64,000 nt of DNA. Origin: Przewalskia tangutica (taxonomy: Eukaryota; Streptophyta; Magnoliopsida; Solanales; Solanaceae). A program made the position numbers and the translations under genes. Below the pieces are notes generated by a model that did not search any database, had not been told where the DNA came from, and saw only the letters and a program-made list of their open reading frames with translations. The stretch covers positions 25,897,873-25,961,872 of the forward strand of contig CM056740.1 in assembly GCA_029844215.1 (NCBI GenBank), given 5' to 3'. Below, piece after piece: positions 1-11,437 of the stretch (the first letter of the stretch is position 1; every line of letters begins with the position of its first letter).

Positions 1-1295
1 TTGACGCCGCAGTTGGTTTGTCGATACACATTCTGATTTCCAAAATCAAGAAACATTCTTAAGACGTTATACCTAACTTTCCATAAAGCTAGTATAACTC
101 TTAAGTTTTCAAAACAAATCAAGTATTACTCTTCTCTCAAAATGATTCAAAACTCTTTTGAAATACTTCAAGTTCTTTATTAACACATAACAAGCCGCTT
201 ATAGTTCAAATCGCTTACCTTTTAAAACCACATGTATTTTCTTACCAACATAAAGCCGTTATAACCAACTTCCCATAAAGCCGTTATAACACTTTATGTT
301 TTACACCAATCAAATACATTTAGTACATGCACGCTCACCGCACTACATAGTTCACACATATCATGCTAGAAGAGATAGGAAGAGGTTCACATACCGCGAC
401 GAGTATCGACTAATAGCAAAACGCCCAAGTACTCCCAACCGCCGGCTACTCCTAAAGCCAAGTGTAACGCGCCACACGTAGTACTTCAACCTATAAGGCC
501 ACAAGGCGCTTATTAACATTAAGATCTTATCGTAGAACATTCTACAGAAAATTCGGCAGACTCTCCCCGCAACAACAGAAATCTCCTCCTCTCACTGGCC
601 GCTACCAAGCCAACCGTGGGGTTATACATCTAACCCGAACTGTACAATTCTACTCCACAAGATTACTACACAAGTCTCATCTGAATACGATTCGCTTCTG
701 GGCTTCAGGCTTAAGTCAAAAGACATTGCCAACTAACCACGTTCAGTTCTATATATAGTATACTTTAACTATATATTCAAACAACATGTAATTTCCAATT
801 ACAATAGAGGGATAAGATATTTACCTCGATAAGCCCATAATTATCCAAGTATAAAGTCGATCCCGGCAATCGCTTAGCTCCAACTCCGAGCGCCCAACCC
901 GCTCTAAACCACCCTTAGAAGTTCTAACCCACTTCTACACAATACTCCAACTGACTATGGAGATTTTCCTAGGGTTTCGGTTTTGGATCGACGGAAAGTA
1001 TAATAGTATTTCCTGCTTTTCAGATAGGTATAACCTTAGAATACTACAAGGTATACGGCTAAGGTAATTTGGGCATTATAACAATACTGAGAGTATTTCT
1101 ACACCACAAAGGGGTATTATACGAAAGCAACTTCACAGTGGGGTACCCCACTACCACACTACTGTGAGTGGTGTACCCTCGCCAAGGCCTCAGGAGAGGG
1201 GAGGCCTCTTGGCCGAACTCAACACTAAGGGAGGGAGAAGATTTAACACTTAGAAACATTTAGGAAAGGATGAAGAATTCATCAAAGGGAGAGGG

Positions 1296-1303
1296 TATTT
1301 ATA
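1296..1303 (-). promoter_or_regulatory. TATA box of E left LTR
   Basis: TATTTATA on the plus strand reads TATAAATA in the element sense. It lies about 340 bp downstream of the G-box palindrome at 1641-1658 and just upstream of the CATCC-type putative start region shared by the LTRs of A, B and D. It fits the U3/R boundary position; the transcription start is inferred. Confidence 0.6.
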
Positions 1304-1640
1304 GCAAGCCAAGGCCAACCAACGGCCAAGATTGAGCCAAGTGCTACACGTGTAGGGCCAAGATATGCCCAAGTGCCCCTAGTCCCTACTCCTTAAAACC
1401 CTCACAAATATCTACCAAAATATCTACCACTGACCTCCCCAATTGGTCCCACGCCGCCCACCTTGCCCACCAACGGTAGGTGCCGCCGCCTCTCGTTGGT
1501 CCAAAATGTTCCGCCTCTAAAAATCCGCAAAAATAAGAAAAGCCATAGCGGTATTTTCCCCCACGCAATTTATGTAAAATGTTTCGTCGAAAAACGACTC
1601 TAACCGTGTTGTGCACAAATGCCATTCTACTGCCACTAAG

Positions 1641-1658
1641 GGGTGACACGTGTCACCC
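1641..1658. promoter_or_regulatory. G-box palindrome in E left LTR
   Basis: GGGTGACACGTGTCACCC is a perfect 18-bp palindrome around a CACGTG core, next to CCTCCTATTGG, which reads CCAAT in the element sense. CACGTG is the known binding core of plant bZIP/bHLH factors. A use as LTR enhancer is inferred from its conservation in the other LTR families here. Confidence 0.55.
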
Positions 1659-1966
1659 TCCTATTGGCCCAAAATAAAACATCTTCCAAAATATCCACAA
1701 TGGCCAAAATCTCAAAACAAAGTGGCTCCCACAAAACCGTAAATTTCTCCCGTGGCCCCACGTGACCATTTCCAAAATAAAATTCCATAATTCTCTAATA
1801 TTCCAGAAGTCCGAATACCAACTGGGAATCCACCCCATTAACGAACCTTTTTCCTTCACAAAACCGAAACTTTTCCGTGGACAAATCGCTCTTTCTTCCT
1901 TTCCAATCTTTCACGTGATTCTCGCACGCACGCCCTCGCATACATACCCGGAACTACGGTATAACA

Positions 1967-1996
1967 TTCTTCCTTAGAAACATTCGTCCGAATGTT
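1967..1996 (-). promoter_or_regulatory. Element E purine tract and preceding hairpin
   Basis: In the element sense an inverted repeat with arms AACATTCG/CGAATGTT precedes CTAAGGAAGAA, which abuts the 3' LTR. This is the polypurine-tract position, the second-strand primer of LTR elements. The tract is weaker here (AAGGAAGAA) than in family A (AAGGAGGGGA). Confidence 0.65.
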
Positions 1997-2559
1997 CCTT
2001 CTAAGTCTCAAACGAACGCGCCAAGATAGTCTTCACTACTATACTTACGAAACAATCCTCGCCACACCGCCACGTAAATACCCACGCAAAATACCTACAT
2101 CCAAGTCCACGAGGAAACACCTCTAACATCACCACAAATAATACTACTTTTGTCACTTTGTCGCGAGCCTTGCTCCAACGACCCAACAAATGGTACCGGC
2201 CGCATGCGATCACCAAGCCGTCAGACACTGAATTCTTACCATATTTTCGACATCGCTTTAGTATCCAAAACTCGGGTTACTATCTCTAACGAGGTCATCA
2301 TTAATCGGGAACATTCTCGATGGATCTTCGATACTTTCCAACATAACAATACGAAGACGGACGCCCTTCCTCCTAAGTCGGACGCAAAGCTAACATATAA
2401 GCAACCCGCCTATTCTTCACATGAACTCACAAAGGCCCAAAGTAACTCGCTAAGTTCCTTCTGCTTCCAAAACTCGCCACACTCGTCCGGTGGTACTTTC
2501 AAGAAGACCGACCGTCACAACTCAACTCTAAGCGCCGCCGATTATCCGCACGATTCCTC

Positions 2560-2970
2560 CGAGCCGCCGTAACTTCTTCTAGACAAGCTTCACTATCCAC
2601 ATCTGCCGGAACAAGATCAACCAACTATCTCAACCCCGCCAACATCGAACCAATCGACCAAGAACTTACACTTCCGCCCGCAAGGCTTCATAAGGCGACA
2701 TCCGAACACCGAAATGGTAGCTCAAACGCTCCTCCACAGAGACAACAATCTCACAACTACCTCAAATCCACGGACCGCCCGGTGGCGAATGCGATTCGAG
2801 ACTCACCCGAGTTCTTAACACATGCTTGGTAAAACTTCCGGAAACAAAAACAGTAGAACTGGCTCCACCGTCATTATAAGGTGAAGGTAGGCACCCTGCG
2901 CCTTTACAACCTTTACGATAAATCAACATCGCCAAGTGAACGGTCCCGATCAAGAACACGATGGGTCGCC
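2560..2970 (-). pseudogene. Integrase remnant of element E
   Basis: On the minus strand, around 2667-2700, the sequence matches the integrase segment typified by MSPYEALYGRKC, with a deletion in the middle. The distal part carries scraps of the core segment that reads REVVRLHGVP in better copies. Frames change every few tens of bases, so no catalytic D,D-35-E set can be assigned. It lies between the module and the 3' tail, the same place as in family A. It is a relic, not a working enzyme. Confidence 0.6.
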
Positions 2971-3460
2971 CCCATCGCCCGACCACCGGCCGAACGCATC
3001 CACGAACTCGCACGTTGGTTAACTAAACTTGGGCCTAGCACCTCGTGACCCTACCACAAGGCGACCACCACAACTGCACTTCACCGCCATACATGCCGCG
3101 GTTGACCCGCAACGTGGCCTCAACCCGACCCGCAACGCCGCACAATACTAGCTCCCGATCGAACAATCTCACTAATCACGTTACGAAAACCTGGCGGTCT
3201 TCTTAGCTCAACTACCCTCTTCATTTCACACTACTTGGGACCTATCCCAAACACACCACGTGCACTATGCACTCCTATAAGTGGTCAAACATAAACATAC
3301 GCCTCTACCCGAGATGGCCTTACCTCTAAGGTCTTTGCGTATAAAGCTCTAAGGCTCACACTTTCTATCCTCCAAAATCTTACTCGGCTAACCCACCATG
3401 ATTTCTAATTACAACTAACACACCGCTATCGTAACATAGCACTTAAGGTATACTCACCTT
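2970..3460 (-). other. Element E non-coding module and spacer
   Basis: About 2990-3060 matches the module of A, B, C and F: in the element sense GTCACGAGG, then CTAGGCCCAAGTTTAG, then GAGTTCGTGGATGCGTTCG. The rest corresponds to the AT-richer spacer that follows gag in family A, including an AAATCATGG...TTAG segment. No coding frame of protease or reverse transcriptase is seen. Confidence 0.6.
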
Positions 3461-3902
3461 GAAAGTTACCAAGGACTCACGCCTCGCCCTCTTCTCGCCC
3501 TGGTTAACCCGCCGATCTCTACGCTTTCTGCCGCGCATAAGCTCGCATACGTGCCATGCTCAAGCCCAATCAAGAATTACTTCGCACAACCCTTTCTTAG
3601 GTAGTCATCAAGACTCGCGTACATCGGTATAATCTCCGTAGCCAAATCCATGGCTAGTAATGTGGTCGCCTCTTTGAAATCTAAATTCTCTGCTCGGCCG
3701 TGGGCGAAGGTTCAAATATCATGGCCGCAGCGGAATCTGCCGCCGCTGCTAAACTCAGGGCTAGTGACGTCGCAGAAATCCCCGAACGAAGCATTACCCT
3801 AGGTAATGATTGGGCCTGTGCCCTCGCAACCCTCTGTATTCTACTCGCAGCTCCCTCGGCTGCCTTGCCCTCCTGGGCCCGGGTTGCCCTACGCGGAGGC
3901 AT
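3460..3902 (-). pseudogene. gag: gag remnant of element E
   Basis: The start ATG is at 3902 on the minus strand and opens MPPRRATRAQEGKAAEGAAS, the same kind of basic, alanine-rich N-terminus as the gags of A and B. About 74 residues stay in frame to a stop at 3681. After that the sequence jumps to the central gag segment (LDDYL...MDIARMRAYAL in other copies) and ends near the GNFRG segment. The zinc-knuckle region is missing, so roughly half of gag is deleted. Structural capsid/nucleocapsid function is known for gag in general; this copy cannot supply it. Confidence 0.7.
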
Positions 3903-4087
3903 AACGGTAAGGGAAAGAAATACGTTTAGAGGGTCCAACTTAAAACACAGATCTAAGGCACGACCTCGAGTGAGAAGAATAGAAACCAATCCTAAATATC
4001 CTATAGCCTCACGATTATTGGCGTGGTGCAACACACCGATAATCAAGACTCTATCTGATACGGCCAGACACTTTCCGAGGATTAATC

Positions 4088-4100
4088 GCTCACGATACCA
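4088..4100 (-). promoter_or_regulatory. Primer binding site of element E
   Basis: In the element sense the LTR ends ...CA, followed by AAAG and then TGGTATCGTGAG. The plant initiator tRNA-Met PBS is typically TGGTATCAGAGC, so the match is imperfect after TGGTATC. It would prime minus-strand cDNA synthesis. Confidence 0.7.
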
Positions 4101-4919
4101 CTTTTGTCACGACCGATTCCGGGCGTGATCGTGCCTTACCGGGCACCTAGTGATACAACATCGAGTAATCGGAACATAAAACAATACAAGCCATAGTATG
4201 AAATATGAAACAATAACTGAGAAAACTTGCCTTTCGCATATATATAAATAACAACTTTTTTCCAACATGAACAGTTTAATCCTTTTACAAACCCCGCCAC
4301 AACAAGATTACATGCACTTAAGAAATGATACGACAACAATGGCGGGACAGGGCCCGCCATACCCACGAATGTAAACACCTACAACAACAGGACTATACCA
4401 CTGATAAGCCTCCGAGAAACGGAGCTTTCTACACGCCGTGACCCTAAGAGCGAGGATCAATGGCGTGTACCTTTACTGCGGCATGACGCAGCCCGAAGGA
4501 GGTCGATCTGGACAGTGCAGAGTATGTGAAACTAAAAATATAAATGAAATCATAATAGTCTATAAAGCGGGAGACATGTATGATAACCAAACTACGATTC
4601 ACAATAATAGCGATGTATCAAGTCGTGACTCACGCCTCAAGTCATCACTCAAATATAACAATGGGTCTCACGCCCACAACATCAATCATGCGTGGAATAC
4701 CTTCCCATCGCCGGCTTTATGATCTAACACCAAGGAACACATGAACACGTGTCCCACTGCGCTATAATAACCGTCTGAGGTAAGTGCGAAGGCATAGCCG
4801 ACTACTAACACCCACGCATCAACAAGGTCATGAATCAGATCATAAGATCTGTCTGCACCGTCACATGATCAAAGCCGACCACTTGCCCGCAGATCTAATG
4901 TGCGCGTCTAGCCTCGAAC

Positions 4920-5160
4920 TTTCCGCGACTCGCATAGGCCAATCGACGGCCCGCATGAGGTATAACCCCGCATCGAGGGTCGCAACTCCCCGGCAGCGTC
5001 CATGACTCGCAGTCCGCATGGACACAAGGACAGCATGACCACAAGGGCCGCGTCTCAACTCGAACTTCCGATTCCGCATAGGCCCTCGACCCGCGTAGGT
5101 AGTCTCGAATCATAGGTCCATCGACCCGCTGAGTCTACCCGCGACGGAGGCGGCTTAACC
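4920..5160 (-). repeat. Degenerate tandem repeat in E LTR
   Basis: Motifs of the type CGCATAGGCC...CGCATGAGGTATAACCCCGCATCGAGGGT recur with an irregular period near 80-100 bp. Related repeats occur at the same relative place in element D's LTRs (48060-48320 and 55380-55640). Confidence 0.5.
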
Positions 5161-7097
5161 CCTAATCATCTCAAGAGATGAGTGATGTATAATACTATCA
5201 TAACAGCTTATCGTTAAACAACATAAGCACAACAAAGGAAAAACCCCTTTACACAAACATCACAAGATACTAACACACGTAGCATCCTAGCATGTTTACT
5301 TATCAAATCAACAAGAAGGTATTTCAAGGCTATCACAAACCAACACAATCAAGTTATACACACCAGGTACTTTCTACTATATGCTAACAAGTTCGGGGTT
5401 TTATCCCCAAAGTACTTCATACATTAACTCTTTAAAAGATACGTTACTTTCACAAAAGTCACACAATACCCGTAGTATATGAAAATATAGTGATTATCTT
5501 TTGAAGTAAATCAAAACACTTCTCTTTGTAAAACTCAAGTAACAACATTATTTTCCAAACGTCCAAGTTTGCCTAATTTCAAATGTTCATGTTTCTTATT
5601 TAGAAAGGTTTCGTAGTTCATAGTCTTATTCATTTAAGAATATAATTCTCTTTTAAACTATCTGAGAAACATAAGTCTTATATGTGAGTAGGATATTCTT
5701 GTTTACAACAATCTTATTACAAAGACCATGATCTAGGAAATATCATTTTGTCTCATCTTAGCTTCTATGCAGATGGAAGTTTCTCTTGGTTTTAATAATA
5801 CTTAATGTCAAAACATTTCCTTTTTATTGACTGCGTTGGTTTGTCGATACACATTCGATTTCCAAAATCGAGAAAACATTCTTAAGACGTTATACCTAAC
5901 TTTCAATAAAGCTAGTATAACTCTTAAGTTTTCAAAACAAATCAAGTATTACTCTTCTCTCAAAATGATTCAAAACTCTTTTGAAATACTTCAAGTTCTT
6001 TATTAACACAAAACAAGCGCTTATAGTTCAAATCGATTACCTTTTAAAAACCACATGTATTTTCTTACCAACATAAAGCCGTTATAACCAACTTCCCATA
6101 AAGCCGTTATAACACTTTATGTTTTACACCAATCAAATACATTTAGTACATGCGTGACGCCTACCGTACTACATAGTTCACACATATCATGCTAGAAGAG
6201 ATAGGAAGAGGTTCACATACCTCGCGACGAGTATCGACTAATAGCAAAACGCTCAAGTACTCCCAACCGGCTACTCCTAAAGCCAAGTAGAACGCGCCAC
6301 ACGTAGTACTTCAACCTATAAGGCCACAAGGCGCTTTATTAACATTAAGATCTTATCGTAGAACATTCTACGTAAAATTCGGCGACTCCCCGCAATGGCG
6401 TAAATCTCCTCCTCTCACGGGCCGCTACGAAGCCAACCAGGGTTATACATCTAACGACGGGTACAATTCTACTCACAAGATTACTACACAAGTCTCATCT
6501 GATACGATTCGATTCTTGAGCTTAAGTCAAAAGACATTGCCAACTAACCACGTTCATTCTATATATAGTATACTTTAACTATATATTCAAACAACATGTA
6601 ATTTCCAATTACAATAGAGGATAAGATATTTACCTCGATAAGCCCATAATTATCCAAGTATAAAGTCGATCTGGGCAATCGTTTAGCTCAACTCCGAAGC
6701 GCTCAACCCGCTCTAAACCACCCTTAGAAGTTCTAACCCACTTCTACACAATACTCCAACTGACTATGGAGATTTTCCTAGGGTTTCGGTTTGTGGACTG
6801 GGAAGTATAATAGTATTTCCGGCTTTTCAGATAGGTATAACCTTAGAATACTACAAGGTATACGGCTAAGGTAATTTGGGCATTATAACAATACTTTGAG
6901 AGTATTTCTACACCTGAGGGGTATTATACGAAAGCAACTTGGCAGTGGGTACCCACGGCCACACTACTAGGAGGGGGTGTACCTCGCCAAGGCCTCTAGA
7001 GAGGAGGCCTCTTGGCGAACTCAACACTAAGGGGAGGAGAAGATTTAACACTTAGAAACATTTAGGAAAGGATGAAGAATTCATCAAAGGGAGAGGG

Positions 7098-7105
7098 TAT
7101 TTATA
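7098..7105 (-). promoter_or_regulatory. TATA box of E right LTR
   Basis: TATTTATA is TATAAATA in the element sense, equivalent to 1296-1303 in the left LTR. This LTR would drive the E genomic transcript leftwards. Confidence 0.6.
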
Positions 7106-7444
7106 GCCTGAGCAAGGCCAACAATGGCCAAGATTGAGCCAAGTGCTACACAAGTGTAGGCCAAGATATGCCCAAGTGCCCCCTAGTCCCTACTCCTTAA
7201 AACCCTCACAAATATCTACCAAAATATCTACCACTTGACCTCCCCAATTCGTCCCACGCCGCCCCTTGCCCACCAGAGGGTGCCAGTGCCGCCTCTCGTT
7301 GGTCCAAAATGTTCGCCTCTCGGAAAAATCTGCAAAAATAAGAAAAGACATAGCCGGAATTTTCCTTCGCAAGTTATGTAAAATGTTTAAAAACGACTCT
7401 AACAAAGTGTTGTGCACAAATGCCATTCGGCTAAGCCACTGGCG

Positions 7445-7462
7445 GGGTGACACGTGTCACCC
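7445..7462. promoter_or_regulatory. G-box palindrome in E right LTR
   Basis: GGGTGACACGTGTCACCC, a perfect palindrome identical to that at 1641-1658, again beside a CCAAT box in the element sense. Confidence 0.55.
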
Positions 7463-8040
7463 TCCTATTGGCCCAAAATAAAACATCTTCCTAAAATATC
7501 CACAATGGCCAAAATCTCAAAACAAAGTGGGCCCTACAAAACCAGTAAATTTCTCCGTGGCCCCACGTGACCATTTCCGAAAATAAAATTCCATAATTCT
7601 CTAATATTCCAGGAAGTCCGAATACCAAATCTGGGAATCCAATTCCCATTAACGAACCTTTTTCCTTCACAAAAACCGGAAACTTTTCCGTGGACAAATC
7701 GCCTCTTTCTTCCTTTCCAATCTTTCTGTCGTATTCTCGTACGTACGTCCTCGCATACATACCCTGGAACTACGGGGTATAACAGATATCATAAGTCTAA
7801 AAGCAAGCTGGAGTCATGGAAGACAATAAAATACCTTTTACTGTGCCTTACTAACAATGAGAGTGACAAGTATATATACATATATAATACTGCATAAAAT
7901 AGGAGGCTCATGATTAAAACAGGGTACCTCGCCCGTAGTATCAAAAAGAAACCATCCTACTCCTGGGACTATTTCACCCGCATGAGCCCATAAGGACTCG
8001 CATGAGGTATTCCTCGCATCATGGGTAGCAAATCCACGGA

Positions 8041-8350
8041 AATGTGGTATAACGATCTTGGGACTTTCCGCCGGATATACTCTTACCTCAAAACAGATGG
8101 TATAACGATCTTGGGTGTACCTCGGATATACTCTTACCTGGAGCAGATGGTATAACGATCTTGGGGCTTGCCCGCCGGATATACTCTCTTATCGTGCGGA
8201 TGGTATAACGATCTTGGATCTGCCCGCCGGATATACTCTTACATCAAGCGGATGGTATGACGATCTTGGGGTGGCCCGCCGGACATATACTTACCTTGAA
8301 GGAGGTGGTATGACGATCTTGGGGCTTGCCCTCGGACATACTCTTACCTA
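8041..8350 (-). repeat. Six-unit tandem repeat in LTR G
   Basis: Six copies of a unit containing GGTATAACGATCTTGGG and GGATATACTCTTACC, spaced about 50-57 bp apart. The unit is recognisably related to the element C repeat (CTTGGGGGTCTACCCCTCAC plus TATACTCTTACC). The ORF spanning it is a by-product of the repeat. Confidence 0.7.
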
Positions 8351-9599
8351 TCACAAATCATCATATCATAATAATAATAAGTTAAGAAAACTTATAACTT
8401 CTTTTAGTCTTGTTCACATACTCTCATTTTAGTTTACTTAAGGCACTTAACCATATCTTTAATAAAAGAACACCTGAATTTAACCCAAGTACTACATACT
8501 TCAACTCTTTCAAAAGTGACTCTTCTTTATACATAAAAGCCTTTGGGCAATTGATGCCTTTAAATCAATTTGCCTCTTCATATAATTATCTTACTTAGAG
8601 TAAATCCCTTCTCATTAACCTTTTATGAAGCTAATAGACCAACTTCCCATAAAGTTGTTATATTAACTCTATACTTTAGTAAAAATCATACTTTTCCCTT
8701 AACCAAGGGACTTATACGTTCTTAAAACGAAAAGTCATTTTATACTCAAAACAAGTAAGAACACCAAATCTTGTACGTCTACCGTACTACATAGTTTCAT
8801 CTATTCATGCTCAAGAGATAGGAAAGCTTCACATACCTCTTTGGTCAATCCACTTGCCAAGTCCAAACTACCGCAAGTAATATTTCAACCTATAATAGTC
8901 ATGATACGTTTATTAACCTCTAATCTTAATGTAGAACAATCCAAGTTCAAAGTCACTAAATTCTAGGAAAAATCGCAAGATTTCCTTTGTTTCTACTCAC
9001 TTTGCCACCTTTCTCAAGGCTAAATTATCATCAAAACACCACATTTTAGGCTCAATCAATCCAACAATTCAAAGGGGATTTCACACCCAAAATTTCTGCC
9101 TCATAAGTTTACAACAAATCACTTAACAATTCTAAGGTAGTTTTTTAGGCTACAACAAGCTCATTTGTTCTTCTTAACCCATTCTTCATATCCAAACCAC
9201 ATTTACTTGCATGCAAAGACTCTAAGTGCATTATTTTACTACCACAAGATCTTGCTTTCTAAGCATGCAACACTAGAACTAAGTTTAAAGGAAGAAATGT
9301 TACCTTAAAGTTTTAGCCAAAACTTATTCCAAATATTGCTAGCTTCCTTGCCAAGAACACTACCACAACAATGCCAACAAGCTAGCTACAAGCTTCCTTT
9401 TCTTGTTCTTAACTTTCAAATTTTTCTAAGGGTTTTTAGAGAGAAGGGGGAGCAATTTGAGAGAGAGAGAGAAGATGAAAGAGAGACAATGCCCAAGTCT
9501 TGGTCAATATATTCCCGGCACCAGAAACTCAGATGGGGGGGGGACACTTGTCACCCTCCCATGGTCTCTTTAAAACAAAATCAGATTTTCTAAGTTTTT

Positions 9600-9780
9600 C
9601 CGCCCAAATTCCCGCCTCACGTGCAGCCATGCATGGCGCAAACCTCCGCAGCTCTCTGAACTTTCGCGCCGCCTGGCGCTGGCAGCCAGCGCTGCAACTT
9701 GCGACCTCTCGGACTTTAGGCGCCGCGCCATCTGGCGCGCGGCCCCTGCCGCTTTGCTCGAACGCATTTCGCCCATTCAC
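9600..9780. other. GC-rich hairpin-prone block in LTR G
   Basis: A block of about 180 bp that is far more GC-rich than its surroundings, with repeated GCGCC/GGCGC motifs. It includes a perfect hairpin, GCGCTGG-CAG-CCAGCGC, at 9676-9692. ORFs run through it on both strands but have no similarity I recognise, so I do not call a gene. Confidence 0.5.
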
Positions 9781-10025
9781 GCGAACTTGTAACTCTCATA
9801 ACTTTCTACTCCGACGCCCTATCGATTTAACGGTTGGTTGCGTTGGAATCAAGACTCAACGAACTACGCCCTAGGCCTTTAAAATACTAGGAACTCTCAA
9901 CGAATCGGGTCATAACCCGCCTCAAAGTTGACTAAAACCGTCCGAACGACTCAACTCGCTTCGGAAATTTTAAGTCTTACATACTTTCAGACGCTTCCAT
10001 ACGTAGGTCGAACTACGGTATAACA

Positions 10026-10072
10026 ACTTGGGTGCGGGTTAGGCACCGATCACGCCCGGATCGGTCGTGACA
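10026..10072 (+). repeat. Array A LTR 0: 3' end only
   Basis: ACTTGGGTGC...GGTCGTGACA matches the last 47 bp of the complete A LTRs. The rest lies left of inserted element G, outside the window. ACTTG (10026-10030) is the candidate target duplication of G. Confidence 0.75.
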
Positions 10073-10076
10073 AAAG

Positions 10077-10088
10077 TGGTATCGAGCG
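10077..10088 (+). promoter_or_regulatory. Primer binding site, A unit 1
   Basis: TGGTATCGAGCG follows LTR...CA and the spacer AAAG. It differs from TGGTATCAGAGC by loss of AG in CAG, the kind of change seen throughout the window. Confidence 0.7.
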
Positions 10089-10276
10089 ATTAATCCTCGG
10101 AAAGTGTCTACGCATCGTATCTAGTAGAGTCTTGATTATCGGTGTGTTGTGCACCACACCAATAATCAGGAGACTATAGGATATTTAGGATAGGTTTCCA
10201 TTCTTCTCATTCTGAGATCGTGCCTTAGAGCTGTATTATAAGTTGGACCCCTCTGACGTATTTCGTTTTTACCGCT

Positions 10277-11437
10277 ATGCCTCCGCCTAGTGCAATCGAG
10301 GCCCGAGAAGGCGCAAAGCGAAGGAGAGCTGCGAGTAAAGTAGCGGCGGTCTCTACTGAGACCACAATACCTGAGCCTCCAGTCCCACAGCCTGGAGTAG
10401 AGGAGATGAGTTACAAGGAGATGGCCCAGTTATTGGCCAGGATAGTGGCAAGGCACGAGGATAAGCCGACGCAGCAATTTGTGACGTAGTACCCGTAGTT
10501 CACGAGAGCGGATAGTTTGAGATCGGGACTTTACGATTCTTGCCACGGTGTTTTATGGATCGAGGCCCGAGGATGATCCGCAGAGTTCATCCGAAGCGAT
10601 TCTGACGGATCATGAGGTGATCAAGGCTTGGAGTGAGTCGGTGGTCTTAGGTTCGCACGGCCGCGTGATCTGCGATCGGGGTTTGATTCGTGGGGGCTGT
10701 CCCGGGGGGAGCATGCGCCTCCAGCCATTTGGGACGAGTTCTCGGAGGCATTTCTCAGCCACTTCTTGCCTCCGCAAATGAGGAGGGCACGGGCCGACAA
10801 ATTTACGATCTTTGAGACGAGAGGCGTGCGGTTCGGAGTACAACGTGGAGTTCGACTCATTGGCTCGGTATGTCCCGCATTAGTAGCCGATATGGAGGAC
10901 AGAGTACCGCCACGCCACCGCTCGATGACTACTTGGCGAGGCTTGTTCGGTGTAGCCGCCCGGTAGGGCATGGACATTGCCGCACGCAGCTTATGCACTT
11001 GGATGTGAGGCGGAGGGTCGACGGAATGGCGAGATCAAAGGGTAAGAGGTCCGTAACAACAGGCCTTTGGTAACTTTCGAGGCGAACCGCCTCGTGGCCG
11101 AGTTAGTTATGCACCTCCGCCAAGATCAGAGTGGTCCTCCGCGCCTTCGTGACGTTCAGGGTATTCGGGAGCTGGTCAGAGCTCCAGGGCTTCTGGTTCA
11201 CAGGTATACATGGGTTCTAGCCAGTCGGGTTCATGTTTTCCTCAGTGTGCACGATGCGGCAAACGTCATCCCGGGGAGTGTCGTCTTCTTTCTGGTGCTT
11301 GTTTCACCTGCGGCCGTCAGGGCCATGTGACGAGGGACTGTCCTAGAAGGAGGGATACAGGTAGAATGACGCAGCCTACCGGGTCAGTGGCAGGTTCATC
11401 GCCTTCTATAGCTATGCGCCCGGCAGGGCAGGATTAG
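10277..11437 (+). pseudogene. gag: gag, A unit 1 (frameshifted)
   Basis: The ATG at 10277 opens 70 in-frame residues (MPPPSAIEAREGAKRRRAAS..., ending near MSYKEMAQLLARIVARHEDK). Frames then shift through the central region (PEDDPQSSSEAI..., LDDYLARLV). The C-terminal part is open at 11210-11437. It carries a knuckle CARCGKRHPGEC (C-x2-C-x3-H-x3-C) and a second, CFTCGRQGHVTRDC (C-x2-C-x4-H-x4-C). Paired knuckles of this kind are typical of plant Ty3/gypsy gag and bind genomic RNA. The original protein would be about 380 residues. The shifts may be partly sequencing errors. Confidence 0.8.

Larger units (their letters stand above)
1..1966 (-). repeat. Element E 3' LTR (partial)
   Basis: Base 1 corresponds to about 5827 in the right LTR, so roughly 1.7 kb lies outside the window. 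The copy ends GGTATAACA at 1966, the complement of the LTR start TGTTATACC. It contains two direct copies of a CATAAAGCCGTTATAAC motif (about 250-300), a reverse TATA box (1296-1303) and an 18-bp G-box palindrome (1641-1658). Differences from the right LTR are mostly short indels in GC-rich stretches. Confidence 0.85.
1..7784 (-). mobile_element. Element E: LTR retrotransposon, left LTR truncated by window edge
   Basis: The order in the minus sense is 5' LTR (4105-7784), PBS, a 2.1-kb internal domain and 3' LTR (1-1966, incomplete). Both LTR copies end in ...GGTATAACA on the plus strand. The internal domain has only a gag remnant, a non-coding spacer/module and an integrase remnant; no protease or reverse transcriptase is visible. 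E lies inside LTR G: its right flank begins GATAT (7785-7789), the candidate target duplication, but the left flank is outside the window. The LTR resembles element B's, so E and B belong to related families. Confidence 0.85.
4105..7784 (-). repeat. Element E 5' LTR (complete, 3.7 kb)
   Basis: It begins TGTCACGACC at 4105 and ends GGGTATAACA at 7784. Noted inside: a GC hairpin at 4340-4359, a degenerate tandem region with repeated CGCATGAGG/CCGCATCGAGGG at 4920-5160, direct repeats of CATAAAGCCGTTATAAC near 6075-6115, a TATA box at 7098-7105 and a G-box palindrome at 7445-7462. Short ORFs here do not resemble known proteins. Confidence 0.85.
7785..10025 (-). mobile_element. Element G: LTR remnant interrupted by E, inserted in an A LTR
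   Basis: The right end is CTACGGTATAACA at 10025, an LTR start in the minus sense. It is followed directly by ACTTGGGTGC, a point inside the 3' end of an A LTR. The left part is interrupted by E at 7784/7785. Inside are a six-unit tandem repeat (8041-8350), CATAAAG/TTATA motifs (8650), a CACTTGTCACC G-box-like site (about 9545) and a GC-rich block (9600-9780). Only LTR-like sequence is present; any internal domain would lie left of the window. The repeat is related to that of C, so G is probably a distant C relative. Confidence 0.7.

Noticed and set aside
7785..8040. Possible unique host DNA between E and the G repeat
   Set aside because: Its end motifs and the downstream repeat tie it to an LTR like that of C, and the CGCATGAGGTATTCC words recur in D and E LTRs.
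9500..9874. 124-codon ORF in the GC-rich block as a host gene
   Set aside because: Open frames exist on both strands, the composition is driven by GGCGC repeats, and no domain or signal is recognisable.
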